Positions 17,141 through 28,163 of a stretch of 64,000 nt of DNA are shown piece by piece. Each line of letters opens with the position of its first letter. Positions within the stretch are counted from its first letter, which is position 1. The notes under the pieces were generated by a model. It was given only the letters and a program-made list of their open reading frames with translations. It ran no database searches and was not told the DNA's origin. Both the position numbers and the translations under genes were made by a program. The stretch lies in NCBI GenBank assembly GCA_902615325.1, contig CACMOJ010000002.1, positions 1-64,000 on the forward strand. Reading direction: 5' to 3'. This DNA is from an uncultured SAR116 cluster alpha proteobacterium. Its GTDB lineage: Bacteria > Pseudomonadota > Alphaproteobacteria > Puniceispirillales > Marisalimonadaceae.

Positions 17141-17632
17141 TTAGTGATTACTTTCTGGTGGCTCTATATTTTTTAAAAGTTTTATTATTTCTAAAAAAGA
17201 TTGTATTAATAATAATAAAAAACAAAAAGGAATTGATAATTCTGCTATCCAAGATGGTAAATTAAGTAAACTTCCTGTGGTTCTTCCTCTAACAAAAGAA
17301 TCATAAAAAATGTCAAAACCGAATATCATGACATAAGAGGAAAAAATTATTAAAATCATTAATATTAAAATATTTACAATTTTTTTGTAAGGTTTAGATA
17401 ATTTATTTATAACTAAATTAATCTGTATGTGTTTTCTTGACTTCAATGCCCAAGGCATCGCCAATAATGTTCCATAAATTAATGAGATTTGACTAAGTTC
17501 TGCAGCCCAAATGGTTGGTGATAGAAAAAAATATCTTGCCATTACTTCATAAGAAAGCATGAATCCTGCTAGACAAAAAAGCCAAGCAGAAAACCAAGCT
17601 ACATAATCTATTAATTTTTCAAAGTGATTCAT
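17141..17632 (-). CDS. TRAP transporter small permease (DctQ); start re-assigned from 17653
   Basis: MNHFEKLIDYVAWFSAWLFCLAGFMLSYEVMARYFFLSPTIWAAE; the 17653 ATG lies in a hairpin loop. Confidence 0.8.
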   Translation of the reverse strand: MNHFEKLIDYVAWFSAWLFCLAGFMLSYEVMARYFFLSPTIWAAELSQISLIYGTLLAMPWALKSRKHIQINLVINKLSKPYKKIVNILILMILIIFSSYVMIFGFDIFYDSFVRGRTTGSLLNLPSWIAELSIPFCFLLLLIQSFLEIIKLLKNIEPPESNH

Positions 17633-17640
17633 TAAGTAAA

Positions 17641-17666
17641 AAAGAGAGAGCATAAAACTCTCCCTT
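17641..17666 (-). terminator. Putative intra-operon terminator/attenuator between dctP and dctQ
   Basis: Minus strand reads GGGAGAG-TTTTATG-CTCTCTC-TTTTTT: 7-bp stem with one G-T pair, followed by a T-run. Confidence 0.6.
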
Positions 17667-17674
17667 ATTTAAAA

Positions 17675-18667
17675 TTATAATTTTGATGCGGCATCTAAAA
17701 GTTGTGCTCCTAGCGATCCAGCATTCTTTTTATAATCATCATAAACTGGCTTAGAAGCTGCTTTAAATGCGTCAATATCTGATTTACTAGGCGTTACAAT
17801 TTTCATACCTTTAGACTTGGCCAAATCATATGCCTCTTGTTCAATTTTAGCTACATTATTTCGAACATCTTTTTCAGCAATTACAGCAGATTTTATAATT
17901 ACATCTTTTTGTTTAGCAGATAAACTATTAAACCACTTTGTATTAGCTACTACAATAAATTCAATAACACCATGATTCGTTTTTGTTATCGTATCCATAA
18001 CTTCAAAAAGTTTTCTAGATTTCACTCCAGAAACTCCAGTCATACCCACATCAACGGTACCTCTTTGATAAGCAAGATATTGTTCCGAACCAGAAATTAA
18101 AGTTGGAGCCCCACCAGATGCTTTTACAAAAGTACCCAATGTTTTTCCAAATACTCTGACTTTTTTTCCCTTCATATCAGACGGATTTTTAATAGCTTGA
18201 CCATTTGAAAGCATAATTGCATTTCCATATGCTTGCCACCATAATACGGTAGAACCTGTGCCCTTAATTGCATCATCTATTGGACCTCTTATTGAGGATC
18301 CTTTTGAAACAGCCTTTCTTACTTTTTGATCTGTATTTAATAAGAAGGGTTGATAAAATAAATCTACAGCAGGTATATCCCCTACATATCTAGTAAGTGA
18401 AGCAACTCCTGATTCAATTGAACCAGAGCCAACTGCAGCTGGCACTTCTTTATCTTTATATAGTTGAGCAGAATCATAAATTTCAACTTTAATATCGCCA
18501 TTTGATCTACTTTCAACCTCTTTTTTGAAAAGTAACAAATTTTGACCTAAATGCGATTTAAGTGGTAGTTGTAGAGATATTCTCATAGTTGTTTCAGCAA
18601 CTACAAAATTTACAGAGCCTAATACAATTACTGATGCTGCTAATAATTTTATTAATAACGATTTCAT
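17675..18667 (-). CDS. TRAP transporter substrate-binding protein (DctP)
   Basis: Signal peptide; MKGKKVRVFGKTLGTFVKASGGAPTLISGSEQYLAYQRGTVDVG. Confidence 0.92.
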   Translation of the reverse strand: MKSLLIKLLAASVIVLGSVNFVVAETTMRISLQLPLKSHLGQNLLLFKKEVESRSNGDIKVEIYDSAQLYKDKEVPAAVGSGSIESGVASLTRYVGDIPAVDLFYQPFLLNTDQKVRKAVSKGSSIRGPIDDAIKGTGSTVLWWQAYGNAIMLSNGQAIKNPSDMKGKKVRVFGKTLGTFVKASGGAPTLISGSEQYLAYQRGTVDVGMTGVSGVKSRKLFEVMDTITKTNHGVIEFIVVANTKWFNSLSAKQKDVIIKSAVIAEKDVRNNVAKIEQEAYDLAKSKGMKIVTPSKSDIDAFKAASKPVYDDYKKNAGSLGAQLLDAASKL

Positions 18668-18809
18668 AAATACTCCCCGGTATATTAATAAATAATGAAA
18701 TAATACTTTATAGTTAAAATTTTAACTTAAGCAAGAAAGATCATTAATTAATTAATAAATAAATATAATTTTAAGAAAAAGGTTATTTTACTAATTTATT
18801 TTATTAAGA

Positions 18810-18885
18810 TGGTGAGCCCGGCAGGATTCGAACCTGCGACCCACTGATTAAAAGTCAGTTGCTCTACCAACTGAGCTACGGGCCC
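18810..18885 (-). tRNA. tRNA-Lys (TTT)
   Basis: GGGCCCGTAGCTCAGTTGGTAGAGCAACTGACTTTTAATCAGTGGGTCGCAGGTTCGAATCCTGCCGGGCTCACCA; loop CTTTTAA; encoded CCA. Confidence 0.97.
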
Positions 18886-18914
18886 ATTATTAATCTGAAA
18901 TTATTTTAAATTAT

Positions 18915-19412
18915 TTATTTTATCAAGTTAAATTTTTTAATTATTTCATTATTTACATTTTCAGGTACAAAGGATGAAACGTCACCACCTAAAGAAGCAA
19001 CTTCTTTAACAAATCTTGAAGCAATAAATTGATTTGTCTCAGAGGCCATTAAAAATACAGTTTCAATCTCACTATTTAACCTTTTATTCATACCAGCCAT
19101 TTGAAACTCATAATCGAAATCAGAAACAACCCTCAAGCCTCTAATTATAATTGAAACTTCATTAATTTTTGCAAAATCAATCAACAAATTATCGAATGAT
19201 TCAGCATATATTAAAGCATTGTCAACATTATTAGCATTAATTGCCTCATTTATTAATTTTATTCTTTTATCAATTGAAAAAAGTGGATTTTTTGATGTGT
19301 TTTTTGCAACAGCTACAATCAATTTATCACATAGCTTTGTGGATCTAATTATTATATCTAAATGACCGTTTGTTAGAGGATCAAATGTTCCTGGGTATAA
19401 TCCAATTTTCAT
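18915..19412 (-). CDS. coaD: Phosphopantetheine adenylyltransferase
   Basis: GLYPGTFDPLTNGHLDII, RGLRVVSDFDYEFQMAGMNKRL. Confidence 0.96.
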   Translation of the reverse strand: MKIGLYPGTFDPLTNGHLDIIIRSTKLCDKLIVAVAKNTSKNPLFSIDKRIKLINEAINANNVDNALIYAESFDNLLIDFAKINEVSIIIRGLRVVSDFDYEFQMAGMNKRLNSEIETVFLMASETNQFIASRFVKEVASLGGDVSSFVPENVNNEIIKKFNLIK

Positions 19413-19439
19413 AATTTAATGCTCATAATGATAAATTAA

Positions 19440-22004
19440 TTATTCTGCATCATCACCATCATTATCGAGAAGTAATGCTACAGATACTACTTTTTCTTCT
19501 TCTGACACATCAAATAGTTTGACACCTTGTGTCTTTCTTCCAGTTACTCTTATAGAATTACTATCATTCTCATGAACCTTTAACCTTATTAATTTTCCAA
19601 CATTTGTAACAAGCATGATCTCATCATCAGACGAAACTATATATGAAGATACAACTGGACCATTTCGATCAGAACATTCAATATTAGCAACACCTTGACC
19701 GCCTCTGTTAGTGATTCTGTAATCATCAACTATAGTCCTTTTACCGAAACCATTTTCCGTGACGGATAATACATATTGTTTGATATCTGGATTAACTATA
19801 GACATTGAAACAACATAATCATTTGGTTTAAGTTTTATACCTCTTACCCCAGATGAATCACGTCCAACAAATATTCTAACATCATTAATATCACATCTGA
19901 TAGCTTTACCAAGTCGTGTAGCTAAGAAAAAGTTATCTGTCGCATTACATGGTAGTACAGAAACTAATTCATCATCATTATGCAATTTCATTGCAATTTT
20001 ACCATTTTGCCTAATATTAACAAAATCATTGAGTTGATTTCGTCTAACGTTTCCATTTTTCGTTGCAAATAAAATTTGTAAATCATTCCAACTATCTTTT
20101 TCAGATGGCATCGGCATTACTGTTTGTATTTTTTCAGTAGTATCAATTGGCAGCAAATTCACCATTGCTTTCCCTAGTGCCTGTGGTGCTGCAATTGGTA
20201 ATTTATAACATTTTAATTGATAAACCATACCTTTAGAGGTAAAAAATAAGATAGGTGTATGAGTATCTGTTACAAATAACGAAGTAACCATATCCTCATC
20301 CCTCATTTTCATTCCAGAACGGCCTTTACCTCCTCTTTTTTGAGCTTTATAAGTTGATAAGGGAACTCTTTTTATATATCCACGATGACTTACAGTTACT
20401 ACCATATCTTCTTTTTGGATAAGGTCTTCATCATCTTGATCCACATAACTATCAGTTATTATGGTTTTTCTTTCATAATTAAGTTTATTTATTGCTTCAT
20501 CAAATTCAGATATAATTAATTTTTTTAATACATCATTATCAGAAATTATAGAAAGATATTGATTTATATTATCTGATAACTCGTTGATTTCTAATGTTAT
20601 TTTTTCAGATTCAAGTCCTGTTAACCTTTGCAACCTAAGATCCAAAATAGCTTTTGCTTGTAATTCAGATAATTTATATGTACCGTCGACAACTTTGTTA
20701 TCAGGGTCATCAATCAGTTCAATATATTTTTCAATATCATTTGCTTTCCAAAATTTATTACATAATTCTAATTTAGCCTCTTCGCCGTCTTTAGAACCAC
20801 GAATAATTTTGATGATTTCATCAATATTTTTTAGTGCCACTAGCAAACCAGTCAACACATGAGCTCTATCTCTAGCTTTATTTAATAAAAACTTGGTTCT
20901 ATTTAAAACTACTTCTTGTTTAAATTTATTAAAAGACAATAAAATATCTTTTAAATTCATTTGTTTGGGTTGACCATTATCAAGAGCTAACATATTTATT
21001 GAAAAGGTAGATTGAAGCCTAGTATGTTTCCAAAGTTGATTAAGTACTACATCTCCTTGAGTATCTTTTTTTATATCAATTACAATTCTCATACCATTCC
21101 TATCAGACTCGTCTCTTAAATCTGATATTCCTTCAATAGTTTTACTTCTTACTAATTCGCCTATTTTTTCCAATAATAGAGATTTATTAACTTGATATGG
21201 TATTTCTGTAATAATTATCTTATCTTTGGCGCTCTCATTGCTAATAACTTCAACTTTAGCCCTCATTACTATGCCGCCTTTTCCAGTTTTATAGGCATTA
21301 ACTATACCAGATTTTCCAAAGATGAACCCGGATGTTGGAAAATCAGGACCTTTAACATATTCCATTAGATCTTCAATTGATAAATCAATATCATTAATGA
21401 GTGCTTTACAAGCATTAATAACTTCAACTGGGTTATGAGGAGGAATGTTAGTGGCCATGCCAACAGCTATACCTCCAGCACCATTTACTAATATATTTGG
21501 AAATTCTGCAGGAAGAACAGATGGTTCTAGTTGAGATTCGTCATAATTTGGGACAAAAGAAATTGTTTCTTTATCAATGTCACGTAATAATAATTCAGCT
21601 GATTTTGAGAGTCTAGACTCTGTATATCTCATGGCTGCTGGAGGATCACCATCGACAGAACCAAAGTTACCTTGTCCATCAACCAATTCAACTCGCATAG
21701 AAAAATCTTGGGCCATACGAACCATTGAATCGTAAATCGCAGAGTCTCCATGTGGATGATAATTACCCATTACATCTCCAACAATCCTAGCTGATTTTCT
21801 GTAGGGCTTCGACCAATCATAACCACCTTTGTACATCGCATATAATATTCTTCTATGGACTGGCTTAAGACCATCTCTGACATCTGGTAAGGCTCTAGAA
21901 ACAATTACACTCATAGCATAATCAAGATAAGATTTTTTCATCTCGTCACTTATGGATATAGTGGATATATGCTCTTTAGAGGGGTTTTCTGAATTATTTT
22001 CCAA
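19440..22004 (-). CDS. gyrA: DNA gyrase subunit A
   Basis: [58 protein letters not shown]. Confidence 0.97.
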   Translation of the reverse strand: MENNSENPSKEHISTISISDEMKKSYLDYAMSVIVSRALPDVRDGLKPVHRRILYAMYKGGYDWSKPYRKSARIVGDVMGNYHPHGDSAIYDSMVRMAQDFSMRVELVDGQGNFGSVDGDPPAAMRYTESRLSKSAELLLRDIDKETISFVPNYDESQLEPSVLPAEFPNILVNGAGGIAVGMATNIPPHNPVEVINACKALINDIDLSIEDLMEYVKGPDFPTSGFIFGKSGIVNAYKTGKGGIVMRAKVEVISNESAKDKIIITEIPYQVNKSLLLEKIGELVRSKTIEGISDLRDESDRNGMRIVIDIKKDTQGDVVLNQLWKHTRLQSTFSINMLALDNGQPKQMNLKDILLSFNKFKQEVVLNRTKFLLNKARDRAHVLTGLLVALKNIDEIIKIIRGSKDGEEAKLELCNKFWKANDIEKYIELIDDPDNKVVDGTYKLSELQAKAILDLRLQRLTGLESEKITLEINELSDNINQYLSIISDNDVLKKLIISEFDEAINKLNYERKTIITDSYVDQDDEDLIQKEDMVVTVSHRGYIKRVPLSTYKAQKRGGKGRSGMKMRDEDMVTSLFVTDTHTPILFFTSKGMVYQLKCYKLPIAAPQALGKAMVNLLPIDTTEKIQTVMPMPSEKDSWNDLQILFATKNGNVRRNQLNDFVNIRQNGKIAMKLHNDDELVSVLPCNATDNFFLATRLGKAIRCDINDVRIFVGRDSSGVRGIKLKPNDYVVSMSIVNPDIKQYVLSVTENGFGKRTIVDDYRITNRGGQGVANIECSDRNGPVVSSYIVSSDDEIMLVTNVGKLIRLKVHENDSNSIRVTGRKTQGVKLFDVSEEEKVVSVALLLDNDGDDAE

Positions 22005-22067
22005 ATTTTAACCTTAACACAATATATAGTAAAACATTTCTTAACATAATACTATATATATTTAATA

Positions 22068-22535
22068 TTAAAATGGTATTTCGTCATCATCAATAGATAA
22101 AGGTTCATCTAAAACTTTTGGTTTCTCTTGATCATTATTTGAAGATAATTGTTCGTTACTATTATTATTAGGCAATTGATTTCTTGAACCTAATAATGTT
22201 AATTCACCTTTATATCTTTGCAAAACAATCTCTGTTGTCCAACGATCTTGCCCAGATTCTTGGTCTGTCCATTTTCTTGTTTGAAGTTGTCCTTCAATAT
22301 AAACTGTACTGCCTTTCTGCAAATATTGTTCAGCTATTCTTCCAACGGGTTCATTAAAAATTACAACACGATGCCATTCTGTTCTCTCTCGAGGCTCACC
22401 TGATGATTTATCTTTCCATTTTTCTGAAGTTGCTATACTTAATCTAACTACCCTATCTCCATTTTGTAATGCACCAACTTCTGGGTCTCTACCCAAATTT
22501 CCAACTAGAATAACTTTATTAATACTTCCGCTCAT
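22068..22535 (-). CDS. ssb: Single-stranded DNA-binding protein (start trimmed from 22604)
   Basis: [21 protein letters not shown]; acidic C-terminus DDDEIPF. Confidence 0.95.
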   Translation of the reverse strand: MSGSINKVILVGNLGRDPEVGALQNGDRVVRLSIATSEKWKDKSSGEPRERTEWHRVVIFNEPVGRIAEQYLQKGSTVYIEGQLQTRKWTDQESGQDRWTTEIVLQRYKGELTLLGSRNQLPNNNSNEQLSSNNDQEKPKVLDEPLSIDDDEIPF

Positions 22536-22609
22536 CTTGACGCTCCTAAACTTTGATACTAAATATAATAGATCTATAACAATTATATACAACCTATAAA
22601 TCAAAACTT

Positions 22610-25471
22610 ATGTCAAAAAATCTACTTCCTAGCAAATACTTGCAAGTTAGAGGTGCAAGAGAACACAATTTAAAAAATGTTAACTTAGATTTACCAAAAA
22701 ACAGATTAATAGTAATAACTGGATTATCTGGATCAGGAAAAAGTTCTCTTGCTTTTGATACAATTTATGCAGAAGGTCAAAGAAGATATGTTGAATCTTT
22801 ATCTGCTTATGCTAGGCAATTTTTACAAATGATGCATAAACCAGATGTAGATTTAATAGAGGGTCTTTCTCCGGCAATTTCTATCGAACAGAAAACAACA
22901 AGTAAAAATCCAAGGTCTACAGTTGGAACAGTTACAGAGATCTATGACTACATGAGACTTTTGTGGTCTAGAATTGGCATACCCTACTCTCCAGCCACTG
23001 GTTTACCAATTGTAAGTCAGACTATTTCACAAATGGTAGATAAAATAATTGAGTATCCAGAAAAAACTAGATTCAATTTATTATCACCAATTGTCAGAGG
23101 AAAAAAAGGAGAGTACAGAAAAGAATTTCAAGATTTATCAAAAAAGGGTTTTCAAAGGTTTAGAATTAATGGTGAGTTTTACGAAATAGATGAAATACCA
23201 AAATTAGATAGATATAAAAAACATGATATAGAAGTTTTAGTTGATAGAATAATTATAGATAAAAGTAATAAAGAAAAGTTGTCAGAACTTAAACAAAGAT
23301 TAGCAGATTCAATAGAAATAATATTAAATTTATCTGATGGCTTATTATATTTAATAAATAATGGCACAAATGAAAAAATTGTGTTTTCATCAAATTTTTC
23401 GTGTCCTGAAACTGGCTTTACAATAGATGAAATTGAGCCTAGATTATTTTCTTTTAATAATCCAGCTGGCGCTTGTAAAGAATGTGATGGACTGGGATAT
23501 TCAAATGTATTTACTGAAGAATTAATCATTCCAAATAAAAAGTTATCCTTTAGAGAGGGTGTAATTGCTCCTTGGGCAAATAATACTAGTAAATTATATA
23601 CGCAAACATTAGTATCATTAGGAAAACATTATGGGTTCGATTTAGATACATCATTTAATAAATTAGATAAAAAAACTCAAGAATCTTTACTATATGGTTC
23701 AAAAGACGAAAAAATTGAAATAATCTATAATGATGGAACAAGAGTTTTTAAATCAAAAAAAGTTTTTGAAGGTATCATTCCAAATTTAATTAGGAGATTT
23801 AAAGAAAGTGATAGCAAATGGATAAAAGAAGAATTAACCAAATTTCAATCTGAACAAGCTTGCCCTCTTTGTAAAGGAAAGAGATTAAAAGAGGAAGCTA
23901 TAGCAGTTAAAATTGATAAAAAAGATATATCAGAAATCACAAGCTTATCAATAATTGAAACAGAAAAATGGTTTAATAAATTAAGATCGAAGCTTAATCC
24001 TCAAGAACAAAAAATATCTAATCAAATCTTGAAAGAAATTAATGATAGAATTGGTTTTTTGACAAGCGTTGGACTAGGCTATCTTAGCCTTAACAGAAAA
24101 AGTGGTACTTTATCAGGTGGAGAAAGTCAAAGAATAAGATTAGCAAGTCAGATTGGTTCCGGATTAACAGGCGTATTATACGTATTGGATGAGCCAAGTA
24201 TTGGCCTACATCAAAGAGATAATGAAAAATTATTAGAGACTTTACAAAAATTAAAAAGTTTGGGTAATACAGTAATTGTTGTAGAACATGATCATGAAGC
24301 TATGTTAGCAGCTGATTACATAGTTGATGTTGGTCCAGGTGCTGGAGTAGATGGCGGTCACATCATTGCTGAAGGAACACCTGAAACTATAAAAAATAAT
24401 AAAAAAAGTATCACTGGAAACTATTTAAGCGGACTAAAATTTATTGAAACACCCTCTAAAAGAAGACCAATAAATGCAAATAAAAAAATAACAGTTGTAA
24501 ACGCTTATGGAAATAATTTACGAAATATTACTGTGGATTTTCCACTAGGAGTTCTTACTTGTGTTACTGGTGTTTCAGGAGGTGGAAAATCAACACTTAT
24601 TATCGAAACACTTCAAAAAGCATTATCAAAATCTCTAAATGGGGCGAGTAGTATCCCTTCACCTCATGATGAAATAAGAGGATTGTACCTTATTGATAAA
24701 ATAATTGATATTGATCAATCACCTATTGGAAGGACACCAAGATCTAACCCTGCAACTTATACTGGTGCTTTTTCATTTATAAGAGATTGGTATTCCGGTC
24801 TTCCAGAAGCTAAAGCAAGAGGTTATCTTCCAGGAAGATTTTCATTTAATGTTAAAGGGGGAAGATGTGAAAACTGCCAAGGTGATGGTGTAATTAAAAT
24901 TGAAATGCATTTTTTGCCTGATGTATACGTTAAATGCGATCAGTGCAATGGAAAAAGATATAACAGAGAAACTTTAGAGATTAAATGGCAAGATAAATCT
25001 ATATCTGATGTTTTAGATCTTACAGTTTCAGAAGGATTAGAATTATTTAATGCAGTCCCAATGATCCGAGAAAAATTAGAAACATTAAAAGAAGTTGGCC
25101 TAGGTTATATTAAAATTGGGCAAAGGGCCACGACACTTTCCGGTGGTGAGGCTCAGAGAATTAAACTGTCAAAAGAGTTATCTAAACGAGGAACTGGTAA
25201 AACAATATATATATTGGATGAACCAACAACAGGACTACATTTTCATGATATTAAAAAATTAATTGAGGTAATACAAAGGTTGGTTAATAATGGAAATACT
25301 GTAATTGTCATTGAGCACAATATAGATGTGATAAAAGTAGCTGATTATGTTATAGATCTTGGTCCTGAAGGTGGTGATAAAGGTGGAAAGATCGTTGGGT
25401 GTGGGACACCAGAAGAATTAAGTAAAATAAAATCAAGCTATACAGGTCATTTTTTAAGCAAGATTTTTTGA
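22610..25471 (+). CDS. uvrA: Excinuclease ABC subunit A
   Basis: [50 protein letters not shown]; two ABC signatures; Zn-binding CxxC motifs. Confidence 0.98.
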   Translation: MSKNLLPSKYLQVRGAREHNLKNVNLDLPKNRLIVITGLSGSGKSSLAFDTIYAEGQRRYVESLSAYARQFLQMMHKPDVDLIEGLSPAISIEQKTTSKNPRSTVGTVTEIYDYMRLLWSRIGIPYSPATGLPIVSQTISQMVDKIIEYPEKTRFNLLSPIVRGKKGEYRKEFQDLSKKGFQRFRINGEFYEIDEIPKLDRYKKHDIEVLVDRIIIDKSNKEKLSELKQRLADSIEIILNLSDGLLYLINNGTNEKIVFSSNFSCPETGFTIDEIEPRLFSFNNPAGACKECDGLGYSNVFTEELIIPNKKLSFREGVIAPWANNTSKLYTQTLVSLGKHYGFDLDTSFNKLDKKTQESLLYGSKDEKIEIIYNDGTRVFKSKKVFEGIIPNLIRRFKESDSKWIKEELTKFQSEQACPLCKGKRLKEEAIAVKIDKKDISEITSLSIIETEKWFNKLRSKLNPQEQKISNQILKEINDRIGFLTSVGLGYLSLNRKSGTLSGGESQRIRLASQIGSGLTGVLYVLDEPSIGLHQRDNEKLLETLQKLKSLGNTVIVVEHDHEAMLAADYIVDVGPGAGVDGGHIIAEGTPETIKNNKKSITGNYLSGLKFIETPSKRRPINANKKITVVNAYGNNLRNITVDFPLGVLTCVTGVSGGGKSTLIIETLQKALSKSLNGASSIPSPHDEIRGLYLIDKIIDIDQSPIGRTPRSNPATYTGAFSFIRDWYSGLPEAKARGYLPGRFSFNVKGGRCENCQGDGVIKIEMHFLPDVYVKCDQCNGKRYNRETLEIKWQDKSISDVLDLTVSEGLELFNAVPMIREKLETLKEVGLGYIKIGQRATTLSGGEAQRIKLSKELSKRGTGKTIYILDEPTTGLHFHDIKKLIEVIQRLVNNGNTVIVIEHNIDVIKVADYVIDLGPEGGDKGGKIVGCGTPEELSKIKSSYTGHFLSKIF

Positions 25472-25478
25472 TAGTTTT

Positions 25479-26810
25479 ATGAAAAAAAAAATTCACATCA
25501 TTGGTGGAGGTTTAGCCGGCTGTGAATTAGCTTATCAATTGTCTTTAAATAACATTTTTACATATATATATGAGATGAGACCAAAAGTGAGAACTGATGC
25601 TCATCAAACAGGGCAATTATCAGAATTAGTGTGTTCAAATTCCTTTAGGTCAGATGATAGCGTATATAATGCTGTTGGCCTTCTTCATGAAGAACTGAGA
25701 TTATCAAATTCATTGATAATGGAAGCTGCAGATAAAAACAAAGTGCCTGCCGGAAGTGCACTTGCAGTTGATAGAAACATGTTTTCAAAATACATAGATA
25801 CAAAAATTAAATCTAACAAATATATCAAAGTAATTAATAAAGAAATTACATCCTTGAAAATTTTTAATGATGACATTGTAGTTATTGCCACAGGACCTTT
25901 AACCACAAAAAGATTATCTGAAGAAATTGAAAAAATAACATCAAAAAAATCTTTAGATTTTTTTGATGCTATAGCCCCTATTGTATACTACGAAAGTATT
26001 GACATGAATATTGCATGGAAACAATCTAGATACGACAAAGGTGACGGAGACGACTATATAAATTGCCCTTTAACAAAGTTTGAATATTTTAGATTAATCG
26101 AAAATATAAAAAATTCACCAAAAATAGAGTTTAAAGATTTTGAAAATACCCCATTTTTTGAAAGTTGTTTACCTATTGAAGAGATGATAAGAAGAGGGCC
26201 TGAAACATTGAGATATGGGCCTTTGAAACCGGTAGGCCTAACTAACAAGCATTCAAATGAAAAACCTTATGCTGTAGTACAATTAAGACAAGATAACAAA
26301 TTAGGTACTTTATATAATATAGTTGGTTTTCAAACAAAAATGACTTACGGAGCACAAAAAAATGTTTTTAAAAATATACCTGGTTTACAAAATGCAAAAT
26401 TTGCTAGATTTGGAGGCCTTCATAGAAACACATTTATTAAATCACCTAAAGTACTTGATAAATACTTAAGATTAACAACTAATAAAAATATTTTTTTTGC
26501 TGGCCAAATAACTGGAGTAGAAGGGTATGTTGAGTCTACCGCAATTGGCAATTTATTGGCTAGAATATTATCTTCAATCATACTTAATAAAAAATTTATT
26601 TCTGCGCCAAAATCAACTGCACACGGCTCTTTACACAAACATATTACAAAAAATGCAAACGTTAATACTTTTCAACCAATGAATATTAATTTTGGTATAA
26701 TAGATAGCTTTAATGAAAATATCAAAGTTAAAGGCAAGGAAAGAAAAGCACTTAAAACAAGAAAAGCTATTAAAGATTTTAAAAATTGGATTAAAAAACA
26801 AACCAACTAA
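25479..26810 (+). CDS. trmFO: Methylenetetrahydrofolate--tRNA-(uracil-5-)-methyltransferase
   Basis: IIGGGLAGCELAYQL, VCSNSFRSDD, GQITGVEGYVESTAIG. Confidence 0.95.
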   Translation: MKKKIHIIGGGLAGCELAYQLSLNNIFTYIYEMRPKVRTDAHQTGQLSELVCSNSFRSDDSVYNAVGLLHEELRLSNSLIMEAADKNKVPAGSALAVDRNMFSKYIDTKIKSNKYIKVINKEITSLKIFNDDIVVIATGPLTTKRLSEEIEKITSKKSLDFFDAIAPIVYYESIDMNIAWKQSRYDKGDGDDYINCPLTKFEYFRLIENIKNSPKIEFKDFENTPFFESCLPIEEMIRRGPETLRYGPLKPVGLTNKHSNEKPYAVVQLRQDNKLGTLYNIVGFQTKMTYGAQKNVFKNIPGLQNAKFARFGGLHRNTFIKSPKVLDKYLRLTTNKNIFFAGQITGVEGYVESTAIGNLLARILSSIILNKKFISAPKSTAHGSLHKHITKNANVNTFQPMNINFGIIDSFNENIKVKGKERKALKTRKAIKDFKNWIKKQTN

Positions 26811-27226
26811 ATGAAAATCGTAATAAAATCCCTTTTTTCAAGTGTCAAAAAATTAAAAGTTCCAGATGCTTGGCCAATTTTCATTAAATCTAAACCAATT
26901 TTGTTTTTTTCAGAAATATCTCTTAATCTTAAAATGTCTTTAGAATTATAATCTTTAATACCAATAAGAATTAATTCAGGATATAATGAATTTAAAGAAA
27001 AATATTTAGAATTTAAATATTTAATATGATCAGATGTGAGAGCTTTTAAATCTTTTAAACTTATTTGAAATATTTTTTGTCCAAAAATACATACTGGAAA
27101 AGCATAATTAATATTATTTATATTAATTTTATTATCTGAATAGCTGCTAATAAAAAGTTTTGATAAGTCAAATTCTTCTTTAAATGTTAATGATAAACCT
27201 TGAGCTTTCTTACTTTTATAACTCAT
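26807..27226 (-). CDS. Mth938-like/DUF498 domain protein
   Basis: Size, LILIGIKDY and KIGLDLMKIGQASGTFNFLTLEKR segments; position after secF. Confidence 0.7.
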   Translation of the reverse strand: MSYKSKKAQGLSLTFKEEFDLSKLFISSYSDNKININNINYAFPVCIFGQKIFQISLKDLKALTSDHIKYLNSKYFSLNSLYPELILIGIKDYNSKDILRLRDISEKNKIGLDLMKIGQASGTFNFLTLEKRDFITIFI

Positions 27227-28160
27227 GCTCTAGCACTGACTTAGATTTATCTTTATCTTCAAAACCTTTGTAAATCTTAAAAAAAGTTAAAGAAGAAACA
27301 GCAATAAAAATTGAAGAGTATGTTCCGATAACAACACCCCAAATCATAGCTAAAGCAAAATCCTTTAAAACAGCTCCACCAAAAAAATATATAACAAATA
27401 ATGCTAATAAAGTTGTTAAAGATGTGATTACAGTTCGTGAAAGAGTTTCATTAATTGATCTATTATAAATAACTATATTTTGCTGTGATTTATATCTTCT
27501 TAAATTTTCTCTAACCCTATCAAATACAACTACAGTATCATTGATTGAATAACCTGCTGTTGTAAGTAAAGCCGCAACAATAGCAAGATTAAACTCCAAA
27601 TTTAAAAGAGAAAACAAACCAATTGTTGTTAAAACATCGTGTGATAAGGCAAAAATTGCAGCTATTGAAAACTGCCACTCAAATCTAAACCAAATATAAA
27701 TTAAGATTAGAAAAAGTGATAACAATACTGCAGTTATTCCAGCCTCTTTTAACTCCTCACCAACAACAGGACCAACAAATTCTGTTCTTCTAATAGTATA
27801 TTCATCTTTAAAAGAATTTTTTATTTTGTTTAATGCTTCAACCTGTTCTTTATTTCCACCCTCTTGTTTTTGAACTCTTAACAATACATCCGTATTTTTT
27901 CCAAACTCTTGCACTGATACTTCACCTAAACCCAATGATTTAGCATCTTTTCTAAAATCAGAGATGTTAACAACTTTATTTTCAATACTTCGAAACTCGA
28001 CTAAAATACCACCTTTGAAATCAATACCTAAGTTTAATCCATTTAAAAATAAAGAGCTAAAAGTCATAACTATTAAAATTAAGGAAAATAATAATGCAAA
28101 AAATTTAAATTTTAAAAATTCAATATTTAAATTTTGACTGATTATATTAAATCTAAACAT
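27216..28160 (-). CDS. secF: Protein translocase subunit SecF
   Basis: GLNLGIDFKGGILVEFR; TTAGYSINDTVVVFDRVREN. Confidence 0.96.
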   Translation of the reverse strand: MFRFNIISQNLNIEFLKFKFFALLFSLILIVMTFSSLFLNGLNLGIDFKGGILVEFRSIENKVVNISDFRKDAKSLGLGEVSVQEFGKNTDVLLRVQKQEGGNKEQVEALNKIKNSFKDEYTIRRTEFVGPVVGEELKEAGITAVLLSLFLILIYIWFRFEWQFSIAAIFALSHDVLTTIGLFSLLNLEFNLAIVAALLTTAGYSINDTVVVFDRVRENLRRYKSQQNIVIYNRSINETLSRTVITSLTTLLALFVIYFFGGAVLKDFALAMIWGVVIGTYSSIFIAVSSLTFFKIYKGFEDKDKSKSVLEHEL

Positions 28161-28163
28161 ATG

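Noticed and set aside
20584-20862. Antisense ORF inside gyrA; likewise ORFs within uvrA (23179), trmFO (25685, 26054, 26420) and valS (46107, 46147, 46430)
   Set aside because: Embedded opposite to, or in alternate frames of, housekeeping genes; no domain evidence.
22536-22604. 23-aa N-terminal extension of Ssb ([23 protein letters not shown])
   Set aside because: Canonical Ssb N-terminus begins [15 protein letters not shown] at 22535; extension lies in the divergent promoter region.
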